DNA of 64,000 nt from Odiellus spinosus (Eukaryota; Arthropoda; Arachnida; Opiliones; Phalangiidae), in NCBI GenBank assembly GCA_963920705.1, contig OY987226.1:16990501-17054500 (forward strand), given 5' to 3'. The position numbers and the translations under genes were made by a program. Shown one piece after another: positions 1-11,730 of the stretch (position 1 is the first letter of the stretch; each line of letters begins with the position of its first letter). Under the pieces are notes generated by a model. The model was given only the letters and a program-made list of their open reading frames with translations. It was not told where the DNA came from and did no database searches.

Positions 1-727
1 CATTTTTACCATTGCCCTTTAAACCTAATTAAACTAAATTTTTTCATAATTTTTGATGTTAATAGCTGCGGCAGCCGCACTTGATTTATTCAAATTTCTA
101 CATTTTTACCATTACCCTTTAAACCCAATTAAAATGAATTTTTTCATAATTTTTGATGTTAATGGCTGGGGCAGCCGCACTTGATTTAGTCAAATTTCTA
201 CATTTTTACCATTGCCCTTTAAACCCAATTAAAATTAATTTTTTCATAATTTTTGATGTTAATAGCTGGGGCAGCCTCACTTGATTCAGTCAGATCTCTA
301 CATTTTCCCCATTGCCCTTTAAACCCAATTAAAATAAATTTTTTCATCAATTTTGATGTTAATACCTCCGACAGCCGCAGCGAAATCATTATATTTTCCC
401 CATTGCCCTTTAAACCAAATTTAAATTAAATTTTTCATCAATTTTGATGTTAATACCTCCGACAGCCGCAGTGAAATCTTTATATTTTCCCCATTGCCCT
501 TTAAACCAAATTTAAATTAATTATTTCAGCAATTTTGATGTTAATACCTCCGACAGCCGCAATGAAATCTTTATATTTTCCCCATTGCCCTTTAAACCAA
601 ATTTAAATTAATTATTTCAGCAATTTTGATGTTAATACCTCCGACAGCCGCAGCGAAATCTTTATATTTTCCCCATTGCCCTTTAAACCAAATTCCAATT
701 AATTTTTTCATTATTTTTGATGTTAAT
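1..727. repeat. 100-bp tandem repeat array, block 1 (left end outside window)
   Basis: Monomers repeat with a period of 100 bp: the core word GATGTTAATA recurs at about 55, 155, 255 and 355. The left units carry AGCTGGGGCAGCCGC. From about 355 onward they switch to a variant subfamily with ACCTCCGACAGCCGC and CTTTATATTTTCCCC. The array ends where the last monomer runs into a non-repeated segment. Short open frames inside are by-products of the periodicity, not genes. Confidence 0.9.
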
Positions 728-1110
728 ACCTTCCTTATTGCCGTTCGGAATGGCAAGTCGTTCGGAATTTCACTCATTTTTAAAAAGGAGAGTACTTTTA
801 AGGCGGAGAAATTGAAAATTAATGTTATTCTATGGGATTTAGATTTTTTGCAAGAGACTTACCTTTCAGATTTATTTTCTTATGCTTCCAAATATTTTAC
901 AGGCTTTATTTTAAGACTAATTTCATAATTTTATACCGATTAGTTTGGTCACAGTCTATAAACGGCAAAAATATGAAGAAGGAGAAATTAAGTCATTAGA
1001 GTTCAATACCCATAGCCTCCAAATCAAGCGCGCGCGCTCGTGCTCGTGATTTTAAAAAGCCATATAAAACCTAAGCCTAATTTGTCAAATTAGGCTTAGG
1101 TTTTTGGCGA
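728..1110. repeat. Array-flanking segment V, copy 1, with hairpin
   Basis: Non-tandem segment to the right of array block 1. It recurs with small indels at 8519-8889, right of block 3. It includes a GC-alternating stretch (AGCGCGCGCGCTCGTGCTCG) and a perfect short palindrome around 1069-1101 (CCTAAGCCTAATTT, then its complement). No coding potential is visible. Confidence 0.7.
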
Positions 1111-1657
1111 ATCTATTTCTCCGCCTTGTTGTTCCCTCCGTTTTCATAAATAGATTGTGGGCCATCTAATTGGTGTAAAATTATGAAATTAGTCTTAAAA
1201 TAAAGCTCGAATCTTAATTCATACCACACGGAAAATCCAAGTCTGAAAAATATCCGGAAGTATTAGAAAATAAATCTGAAAGGTAAGCCACTTTCAAAAA
1301 ACCAAATCCCATAGAATAACATTACGATTTGGCCATGCGCGAAACCAGCTAAGTACCAAAAAAAGGGTCAACTTTAGAATTAATTTTAAAATACTTAGAC
1401 TTAATATTTTTAAATGAAACTTGAAAAGTTCAACATTCGAACCTTGCTCTACCATTTAAAAGTGATTATATCTGTAACAAATAATTCCTCTTTTAGTTCT
1501 GTCAATCACTGGACTTGTCCTCGAAAGAGTCGATTTTAATGTTATTCTATGGGAGAATGGAGCGTTTTGATTGGCTAGAGACTGAATTTTTTAGGAAATC
1601 AAAATAGCATTACAGATGATGATGGGCCCAATACATAGAACCCTACCGGGTTCTAAG
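1111..1657. repeat. Segment U, copy 1
   Basis: About 547 bp, repeated at 5473-6019 (offset 4362) and again at 8890-9436 with a few differences (for example one base missing in an A run and GGCCAACT for GGCCATCT). It ends in a small hairpin (GAACCC-TAC-CGGGTTC) directly followed by CTAAG. Helitron-like ends have a hairpin near a CTRR terminus, but spacing and flanks are not convincing here. No gene seen. Confidence 0.75.
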
Positions 1658-3740
1658 AATTAAAATTTATTTTTTCATTATTTTTGATGTTAATAGCTGG
1701 GGCAGCCGCACTTGATTCAGTCAGATCTCTACATTTTTACCATTGCCCTTTAAACCCAATTAAAATTAATTATTTCACAATTTTTGATGTTAATAGCTGG
1801 GGCAGCCTCACTTGATTCAGTCAAATTTCTACATTTTTACCAGTGCCCTTTAATCCCAATTAAAATTTATTTTTTCATTATTTTTGATGTTAATAGCTGG
1901 GGCAGCCTCACTTGATTCAGTCAAACCTCAACATTTTTACTAGTGCCCTTTAATCCCAATTAAAATTAATTTTTACATTATTTTTGATGTTAATAGCTGG
2001 GGCAGCCGCACTTAATTCAGTCAGATCTCTACATTTGTACCATTGCCCTTTAAACCCAATTAAAATTAATTTTTTCATAATTTTTGATGTTAATAGCTGG
2101 GGCAGCCGCACTTGATTCAGTCAAATCTCTACATTTTTACCATTGCCCTTTAATCCCAATTAAAATTAATTTTTACATTTTTTTGATGTTAATAGCTGGG
2201 GCAGCCGCACTTGATTTAGTCAAATTTCTACATTTTTACCAATGCCCTTTAAACCTAATTAAACTAAATTTTTTCATAATTTTTGATGTTAATAGCTGCG
2301 GCAGCCGCACTTGATTTAGTCAAATTTCTACATTTTTACCATTGCCCTTTAAACCCAATTAAAATTAATTTTTTCATAATTTTTGATGTTAATAGCTGGG
2401 GCAGCCGCACTTGATTTAGTCAAATTTCTACATTTTTACCATTGCCCTTTAATTCCAATTAAAAAAAATTTTTACATTATTTTTGATGTTAATAGCTGGG
2501 GGAGCCGCACTCGATTCAGTCAAATCTCTACATTTTTACCATTGCCCTTTAATCCCAATTAAAATTAATTTTTACATTATTTTTGATGTTAATAGCTGGG
2601 GCAGACGCACTTGATTCAGTCAAATCTCTACATTTTTACCAGTGCCTCTTAATCCCAATTAAAATTAATTTTTTCATTATTTTTGATGTTAATAGCTGGG
2701 GCAGCCGCACTTGATTCAGCCAGATCTCTACATTTTTACCATTGCCCTTTAAACCCAATTAAAATTAATTATTTCACAATTTTTGATGTTAATAGCTGGG
2801 GCAGCCTCACTTGATTCAGTCAAATTTCTACATTTTTACCAGTGCCCCTTAATCCCAATTAAAATTTATTTTTTCATTATTTTTGATGTTAATAGCTGGG
2901 GCAGCCGCACTTGATTCAGTCAGATCTCTACATTTTTACCATTGCCCTTTAAACCCAATTAAAATTAATTATTTCACAATTTTTGATGTTAATAGCTGGG
3001 GCAGCCTCACTTGATTCAGTCAAATTTCTACATTTTTACCAGTGCCCTTTAATCCCAATTAAAATTTATTTTTTCATTATTTTTGATGTTAATAGCTGGG
3101 GCAGCCTCACTTGATTCAGTCAAACCTCTACATTTTTACCAGTGCCCTTTAATCCCAATTAAAATTAATTTTTACATTATTTTTGATGTTAATAGCTGGG
3201 GCAGCCGCACTTGATTCAGTCAGGTCTCTACATTTGTACCATTGCCCTTTAAACCCAATTAAAATTAATTTTTTCATAATTTTTGATGTTAATAGCTGGG
3301 GCAGCCGCACTTGATTCAGTCAAATCTCTACATTTTTACCATTGCCCTTTAATCCCAATTAAAATTAATTTTTACATTTTTTTGATGTTAATAGCTGGGG
3401 CAGCCGCACTTGATTTAGTCAAATTTCTACATTTTTACCAATGCCCTTTAAACCTAATTAAACTAAATTTTTTCATAATTTTTGATGTTAATAGCTGCGG
3501 CAGCCGCACTTGATTTAGTCAAATTTCTACATTTTTACCATTGCCCTTTAAACCCAATTAAAATTAATTTTTTCATAATTTTTGATGTTAATAGCTGGGG
3601 CAGCCGCACTTGATTTAGTCAAATTTCTACATTTTTACCATTGCCCTTTAAACCCAATTAAAATTAATTTTTTCATAATTTTTGATGTTAATAGCTGGGG
3701 CAGCCTCACTTGATTCAGTCAGATCTCTACATTTTCCCCA
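1658..3740. repeat. 100-bp tandem repeat array, block 2
   Basis: About 21 monomers of the AGCTGGGGCAGCCGC type with a 100-bp period. Higher-order structure is visible: a run of about a dozen differentiated monomers recurs within the block at about 1200 bp, since 2084-2314 and 3283-3513 match. Together with the preceding U segment it is duplicated at 5473-8102. The 76-codon frames in it are periodicity artefacts. Confidence 0.9.
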
Positions 3741-5457
3741 TTATTGACATACAATGTTTAAGATCATAGGGAATAGAAGTATATTTCAGGAAATCGATTG
3801 CGATGAAAAACTAATGTAAATAAAGGAAAACGCCTAACAGAAAAGTGTTCGAATTGTTAAGTTAGAGAAAAGATCAAATGCCCAAACGTTAGGCTGACAG
3901 TGGTGCTGCTAGTAACGTATACATTTCGAAGTTTTGACCATAGACTAAGTAAGGGTTTCACCTTGGACGTGCAGCTATCTCTGCCTTCCACCGTAGTTTG
4001 CTAGATTTTTTAAATAGTTCGGGATCTAGGTGGGACAATTGGCTGGCGTCTCTAGCGGTCATCAAGTCAATTATCGTAGCCGTGCAGGCGACGGAAGAGC
4101 GCACTACCGAAACGTACTAGTACCGCCTCTATCGGCAAAATAACAGTTACTAATGACGTTGCGAGTGTGTCCACGGTGAAAGCCTTTCTTAGTCTATGCT
4201 TTGACACTGTTTTCGGTTAGTCGAGAAATTATTGTGTTTTGTGGGGTATCAAATTCAGAGATCATCCCCCCCCGGGCATCAAAACATACAAAGATGGGGA
4301 GTCTTTTGATTAATTGAATGCCAAAATCTGAATCTTTTCCGAATATTTCCACAGTTCAGTAACATTTCCCGAATGTTTTAATTCGCAAAACGAATTTCTA
4401 TCGTGTTAAATGTAAGAGTGTTTTCACTGGGAAGACGTTCCCAGTTTCCGGAAATGTATAAAAACAGATCTTATCACTCCTCCATCTACTGGTCGAGGTA
4501 GCGTCATTGTGATTGGTTTCGCGGTTACAAAAATGTCTAGGCTCATTAAAATGGAAATGCTTCCTCAAATGTTCACACTAATATCTTAGACATTCACCTC
4601 AAGGGCATCTAGTGGTGTCTAGATAACTTGGAACCAATCTGGCCAATTGGTTACGTGTTACACGTGAAATAGTTTACTTTGAACTAATTTGGCCAATTAG
4701 TAAAAATAACCAGTTACGGTGGCGGTTGCCTTATGACCAATTGGGACCATAGTCTCTGAAGAGTGTCTATGAGGATATAACCTGGATTCACGAAGGCATT
4801 TTATTATTCCTAACGTGACACCTTAATTTCTCCGATGCGAACATTGTAAATACAGCGAACCACAGACACACAAACACACTCACACACTTCCTCAATTGCA
4901 AGAATTTCTCGGACAACTAAAGTACACTAGGACAGGTAAAAATAGTTAAGACGAACAACTCGTGTATATATAGTAAAGAAATTAAATATCGGTTGATTCT
5001 AACACGAACCCACTGGTGAATATTTTTTTAAATAACAATTTTCTTTTTTCGCAAAAAGAGTAACGATCGAAAACTATGGCGTAGTGTTGTGTAATGTTAG
5101 GGTGTACGCTACATCATCAATCTTTTATGCAAATAGATATGACGAATGCGTCTTTTGGGCTTTAACCATTACATTTTTTCTATTGCGCAGTTTTAATCCA
5201 ACGATACTCTAACGAAGATGTCGAGAAAGTTTGAAAACCTCACCATTCAACTGGGTCTTATAAATGTAAATATTATTTTTGCAAATGTTTAGAAAATTTA
5301 CTAAAAAATAAATAATTTACGGGTTAATTACAGTTTAAATTTGTCGGAAAAATAACATAACAATCAAAAATATAATTAAAATAAACCCAAAAATATGTTT
5401 TGGACTTCTCGCCGGTATATTTTAAAACATGGTTTAAAAACCGGTATATTACCAACT
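3741..5457 (+). pseudogene. Duplicate of gene 1 promoter region plus orphan exon 1
   Basis: A 1717-bp block with no difference that I could see by eye from 10254-11970 (constant offset 6513). It contains the receptor first exon at 5218-5265 (16 codons, from MSRKF), an intact GT donor and the start of intron 1. It is then cut off and joined, through a 15-bp unique filler, to another U segment. Exon 2 is not within reach, so this is an orphan promoter and first exon unless it splices 6.8 kb downstream to 12086. A recent segmental duplication and an assembly artefact are both possible. Confidence 0.75.
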
Positions 5458-5472
5458 ATTTCTCAACCAACA

Positions 5473-6019
5473 ATCTATTTCTCCGCCTTGTTGTTCCCTC
5501 CGTTTTCATAAATAGATTGTGGGCCATCTAATTGGTGTAAAATTATGAAATTAGTCTTAAAATAAAGCTCGAATCTTAATTCATACCACACGGAAAATCC
5601 AAGTCTGAAAAATATCCGGAAGTATTAGAAAATAAATCTGAAAGGTAAGCCACTTTCAAAAAACCAAATCCCATAGAATAACATTACGATTTGGCCATGC
5701 GCGAAACCAGCTAAGTACCAAAAAAAGGGTCAACTTTAGAATTAATTTTAAAATACTTAGACTTAATATTTTTAAATGAAACTTGAAAAGTTCAACATTC
5801 GAACCTTGCTCTACCATTTAAAAGTGATTATATCTGTAACAAATAATTCCTCTTTTAGTTCTGTCAATCACTGGACTTGTCCTCGAAAGAGTCGATTTTA
5901 ATGTTATTCTATGGGAGAATGGAGCGTTTTGATTGGCTAGAGACTGAATTTTTTAGGAAATCAAAATAGCATTACAGATGATGATGGGCCCAATACATAG
6001 AACCCTACCGGGTTCTAAG
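5473..6019. repeat. Segment U, copy 2
   Basis: Near-exact copy of 1111-1657, offset 4362. It is directly followed by array block 3. Confidence 0.8.
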
Positions 6020-8518
6020 AATTAAAATTTATTTTTTCATTATTTTTGATGTTAATAGCTGGGGCAGCCGCACTTGATTCAGTCAGATCTCTACATTTTT
6101 ACCATTGCCCTTTAAACCCAATTAAAATTAATTATTTCACAATTTTTGATGTTAATAGCTGGGGCAGCCTCACTTGATTCAGTCAAATTTCTACATTTTT
6201 ACCAGTGCCCTTTAATCCCAATTAAAATTTATTTTTTCATTATTTTTGATGTTAATAGCTGGGGCAGCCTCACTTGATTCAGTCAAACCTCAACATTTTT
6301 ACTAGTGCCCTTTAATCCCAATTAAAATTAATTTTTACATTATTTTTGATGTTAATAGCTGGGGCAGCCGCACTTAATTCAGTCAGATCTCTACATTTGT
6401 ACCATTGCCCTTTAAACCCAATTAAAATTAATTTTTTCATAATTTTTGATGTTAATAGCTGGGGCAGCCGCACTTGATTCAGTCAAATCTCTACATTTTT
6501 ACCATTGCCCTTTAATCCCAATTAAAATTAATTTTTACATTTTTTTGATGTTAATAGCTGGGGCAGCCGCACTTGATTTAGTCAAATTTCTACATTTTTA
6601 CCAATGCCCTTTAAACCTAATTAAACTAAATTTTTTCATAATTTTTGATGTTAATAGCTGCGGCAGCCGCACTTGATTTAGTCAAATTTCTACATTTTTA
6701 CCATTGCCCTTTAAACCCAATTAAAATTAATTTTTTCATAATTTTTGATGTTAATAGCTGGGGCAGCCGCACTTGATTTAGTCAAATTTCTACATTTTTA
6801 CCATTGCCCTTTAATTCCAATTAAAAAAAATTTTTACATTATTTTTGATGTTAATAGCTGGGGGAGCCGCACTCGATTCAGTCAAATCTCTACATTTTTA
6901 CCATTGCCCTTTAATCCCAATTAAAATTAATTTTTACATTATTTTTGATGTTAATAGCTGGGGCAGACGCACTTGATTCAGTCAAATCTCTACATTTTTA
7001 CCAGTGCCTCTTAATCCCAATTAAAATTAATTTTTTCATTATTTTTGATGTTAATAGCTGGGGCAGCCGCACTTGATTCAGCCAGATCTCTACATTTTTA
7101 CCATTGCCCTTTAAACCCAATTAAAATTAATTATTTCACAATTTTTGATGTTAATAGCTGGGGCAGCCTCACTTGATTCAGTCAAATTTCTACATTTTTA
7201 CCAGTGCCCCTTAATCCCAATTAAAATTTATTTTTTCATTATTTTTGATGTTAATAGCTGGGGCAGCCGCACTTGATTCAGTCAGATCTCTACATTTTTA
7301 CCATTGCCCTTTAAACCCAATTAAAATTAATTATTTCACAATTTTTGATGTTAATAGCTGGGGCAGCCTCACTTGATTCAGTCAAATTTCTACATTTTTA
7401 CCAGTGCCCTTTAATCCCAATTAAAATTTATTTTTTCATTATTTTTGATGTTAATAGCTGGGGCAGCCTCACTTGATTCAGTCAAACCTCTACATTTTTA
7501 CCAGTGCCCTTTAATCCCAATTAAAATTAATTTTTACATTATTTTTGATGTTAATAGCTGGGGCAGCCGCACTTGATTCAGTCAGGTCTCTACATTTGTA
7601 CCATTGCCCTTTAAACCCAATTAAAATTAATTTTTTCATAATTTTTGATGTTAATAGCTGGGGCAGCCGCACTTGATTCAGTCAAATCTCTACATTTTTA
7701 CCATTGCCCTTTAATCCCAATTAAAATTAATTTTTACATTTTTTTGATGTTAATAGCTGGGGCAGCCGCACTTGATTTAGTCAAATTTCTACATTTTTAC
7801 CAATGCCCTTTAAACCTAATTAAACTAAATTTTTTCATAATTTTTGATGTTAATAGCTGCGGCAGCCGCACTTGATTTAGTCAAATTTCTACATTTTTAC
7901 CATTGCCCTTTAAACCCAATTAAAATTAATTTTTTCATAATTTTTGATGTTAATAGCTGGGGCAGCCGCACTTGATTTAGTCAAATTTCTACATTTTTAC
8001 CATTGCCCTTTAAACCCAATTAAAATTAATTTTTTCATAATTTTTGATGTTAATAGCTGGGGCAGCCTCACTTGATTCAGTCAGATCTCTACATTTTCCC
8101 CATTGCCCTTTAAACCCAATTAAAATTAATTTTTTCATCAATTTTGATGTTAATACCTCCGACAGCCGCAGCGAAATCATTATATTTTCCCCATTGCCCT
8201 TTAAACCAAATTTAAATTAAATTTTTTATCAATTTTGATGTTAATACCTCCAACAGCCGCAGTGAAATCTTTATATTTTCCCCATTGCCCTTTAAACCAA
8301 ATTTAATTTAATTATTTCAGCAATTTTTATGTTAATACCTCCGACAGCCGCAATGAAATCTTTATATTTTCCAAATTGCCCTTTAAACCAAATTTAAATT
8401 AATTATTTCAGCAATTTTGATGTTAATACCTCCGACAGCCGCAGCGAAATCTTTATATTTTCCCCATTGCCCTTTAAACCAAATTCCAATTAATTTTTTC
8501 ATTATTTTTGATGTTAAT
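6020..8518. repeat. 100-bp tandem repeat array, block 3
   Basis: About 25 monomers. The stretch 6020-8102 copies block 2 (offset 4362). The remainder, about 8103-8518, changes to the ACCTCCGACAGCCGC subfamily and matches block 1 (offset 7791 around 626/8417). No genes. Confidence 0.9.
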
Positions 8519-9436
8519 ACCTTCCTTATTGCCGTTCGGAATGGCAAGTCGTTCGGAATTTCACTCATTTTTAAAAAGGAGAGTAATTTTAAGGCGGAGA
8601 AATTGAAAATTAATGTTATTCTATGGGATTTAGAGACTTACCTTTCAGATTTATTTTCTAATGCTTCCCAATATTTTACAGGCTTTATTTTAAGACTAAT
8701 TTCATAATTTTATACCGATTAGTTTGGTCACAGTCTATAAACGGCAAAAATATGAAGAAGGAGAAATTAAGTCATTAGAGTTCAATACCCATAGCCTCCA
8801 AATCAAGCGCGCGCGCTCGTGCTCGTGATTTTAAAAAGCCATATAAAACCTAAGCCTAATTTGTCAAATTAGGCTTAGGTTTTTGGCGAATCTATTTCTC
8901 CGCCTTGTTGTTCCCTCCGTTTTCATAAATAGATTGTGGGCCAACTAATTGGTGTAAAATTATGAAATTAGTCTTAAAATAAAGCTCGAATCTTAATTCA
9001 TACCACACGGAAAATCCAAGTCTGAAAAATATCCGGAAGTATTAGAAAATAAATCTGAAAGGTAAGCCACTTTCAAAAAACCAAATCCCATAGAATAACA
9101 TTACGATTTGGCCATGCGCGAAACCAGCTAAGTACCAAAAAAGGGTCAACTTTAGAATTAATTTTAAAATACTTAGACTTAATATTTTTAAATGAAACTT
9201 GAAAAGTTCAACATTCGAACCTTGCTCTACCATTTAAAAGTGATTATATCTGTAACAAATAATTCCTCTTTTAGTTCTGTCAATCACTGGACTTGTCCTC
9301 GAAAGAGTCGATTTTAATGTTATTCTATGGGAGAATGGAGCGTTTTGATTGGCTAGAGACTGAATTTTTTAGGAAATCAAAATAGCATTACAGATGATGA
9401 TGGGCCCAATACATAGAACCCTACCGGGTTCTAAGA
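8519..9436. repeat. Segments V and U, copies 2 and 3
   Basis: Matches 728-1657 with several small indels: 12 bp are missing near 8632, relative to about 841, plus single-base changes. Because this pair has diverged slightly while other block pairs look identical, not every repeat here can be a simple assembly echo. Confidence 0.75.
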
Positions 9437-10253
9437 ATAATACGTAACCTAAATACGTGGCTTGTTTCTGGGTTTTTATTTTACGCACTCTAGCTAGTTT
9501 ATAGCTTTTACAACTGTTGAAAAAAGCTTTATCGCGTTTCTGTTTTAAAACTATTAATAAACTATCACATTTCTAAAGAGTTGTTGTTGACCCTTCTACT
9601 AGCGCGAAATTTAACTGATTAAAATAAATTTACGAAGAAATTTTAGTGCACTATTCATTTTTATTTAAAAAATTATAAATAAAACATTAACTCTACTAGA
9701 GTGACTCCTGATAATGGCAGCGATAATCGCAACGCCGAAACTAGTAGAGTTAATGTTTTATTTATAATTTTTTAAATAAAAATGAATAGTGCACTAAAAT
9801 TTCTTTGTTAATTTATTTTAATCAGTTATCACATTTCTATTTAAACAATCTTTATTAGTTAAGTTAAATATAATTCAGTGTTCGAGTAAAGTTCCAACAT
9901 ACTCTGAAGAGAGCGCCTACACATCGGAATTTCATTTGTTAGATTAGAAATCACTACCAAAGAGGGGGGAGGAAGACGTATAAACCTTGACCTATGCCCT
10001 AGGTCTACCTATTTATTATTTATTATTTTGTTAGTCTTGAGCAAATTATTACGCTACAAAGTTGCCACTTTGTGAACCAATGATTTTGTCGGCATTTGTC
10101 CGCATTATAGAAATTATACTATGTCTAAAAATTGTATTCTACTTAATTATTAAAAATGTGGTTCAGTAAAATTGTATTAATAAATTCAGATATAGCTCAA
10201 ATGTGACAAAAGAAAAGTTTCAAAAATATAAAAAAAAAAAAACCTGAGACGTA
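9437..10253. other. Gene-free spacer with a large inverted repeat
   Basis: AT-rich, no coding signal. Positions 9613-9699 and 9741-9827 are near-perfect inverted repeats (87-nt arms, 41-nt loop), enough to form a cruciform or a foldback transposon. The words flanking the arms (ATCACATTTCTA) are repeated at about 9565 and 9828, which suggests duplicated insertion flanks. A poly-A run lies near 10230. Confidence 0.7.
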
Positions 10254-11730
10254 TTATTGACATACAATGTTTAAGATCATAGGGAATAGAAGTATATTTC
10301 AGGAAATCGATTGCGATGAAAAACTAATGTAAATAAAGGAAAACGCCTAACAGAAAAGTGTTCGAATTGTTAAGTTAGAGAAAAGATCAAATGCCCAAAC
10401 GTTAGGCTGACAGTGGTGCTGCTAGTAACGTATACATTTCGAAGTTTTGACCATAGACTAAGTAAGGGTTTCACCTTGGACGTGCAGCTATCTCTGCCTT
10501 CCACCGTAGTTTGCTAGATTTTTTAAATAGTTCGGGATCTAGGTGGGACAATTGGCTGGCGTCTCTAGCGGTCATCAAGTCAATTATCGTAGCCGTGCAG
10601 GCGACGGAAGAGCGCACTACCGAAACGTACTAGTACCGCCTCTATCGGCAAAATAACAGTTACTAATGACGTTGCGAGTGTGTCCACGGTGAAAGCCTTT
10701 CTTAGTCTATGCTTTGACACTGTTTTCGGTTAGTCGAGAAATTATTGTGTTTTGTGGGGTATCAAATTCAGAGATCATCCCCCCCCGGGCATCAAAACAT
10801 ACAAAGATGGGGAGTCTTTTGATTAATTGAATGCCAAAATCTGAATCTTTTCCGAATATTTCCACAGTTCAGTAACATTTCCCGAATGTTTTAATTCGCA
10901 AAACGAATTTCTATCGTGTTAAATGTAAGAGTGTTTTCACTGGGAAGACGTTCCCAGTTTCCGGAAATGTATAAAAACAGATCTTATCACTCCTCCATCT
11001 ACTGGTCGAGGTAGCGTCATTGTGATTGGTTTCGCGGTTACAAAAATGTCTAGGCTCATTAAAATGGAAATGCTTCCTCAAATGTTCACACTAATATCTT
11101 AGACATTCACCTCAAGGGCATCTAGTGGTGTCTAGATAACTTGGAACCAATCTGGCCAATTGGTTACGTGTTACACGTGAAATAGTTTACTTTGAACTAA
11201 TTTGGCCAATTAGTAAAAATAACCAGTTACGGTGGCGGTTGCCTTATGACCAATTGGGACCATAGTCTCTGAAGAGTGTCTATGAGGATATAACCTGGAT
11301 TCACGAAGGCATTTTATTATTCCTAACGTGACACCTTAATTTCTCCGATGCGAACATTGTAAATACAGCGAACCACAGACACACAAACACACTCACACAC
11401 TTCCTCAATTGCAAGAATTTCTCGGACAACTAAAGTACACTAGGACAGGTAAAAATAGTTAAGACGAACAACTCGTGTATATATAGTAAAGAAATTAAAT
11501 ATCGGTTGATTCTAACACGAACCCACTGGTGAATATTTTTTTAAATAACAATTTTCTTTTTTCGCAAAAAGAGTAACGATCGAAAACTATGGCGTAGTGT
11601 TGTGTAATGTTAGGGTGTACGCTACATCATCAATCTTTTATGCAAATAGATATGACGAATGCGTCTTTTGGGCTTTAACCATTACATTTTTTCTATTGCG
11701 CAGTTTTAATCCAACGATACTCTAACGAAG
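10254..11730 (+). promoter_or_regulatory. 5' flank of gene 1, shared with gene 5
   Basis: The part from about 11342 to the start codon aligns with the 5' flank of gene 5 (about 36180-36613): a CA-rich block, a TATA-like word (TATATATAG near 11478; TATAAATA at 36363 in gene 5), and the stretch around TCGCAAAAAGAGTAACGATC that has counterparts upstream of several family members. The transcription start is not determined. The whole flank is duplicated at 3741. Confidence 0.45.

Noticed and set aside
1640..1657. Hairpin plus CTAAG as a Helitron 3' end
   Set aside because: The hairpin abuts the CTRR-like word instead of lying 5-10 nt before it, and no 5' TC end or A/T insertion site could be shown; kept only as a possibility.
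2084..2314. 76-codon open frame present four times (also 3283, 6446, 7645)
   Set aside because: It lies wholly inside the 100-bp satellite; its protein repeats because the DNA does. The frame breaks with each monomer variant and there are no gene signals.
3741..5457. Considered as the start of a further complete receptor gene
   Set aside because: Only exon 1 is present; satellite and U sequence follow where exon 2 should be.
1..8518. Regular repeats considered as a CRISPR array
   Set aside because: The whole 100-bp unit is conserved with no unique spacers, and the genome is eukaryotic.
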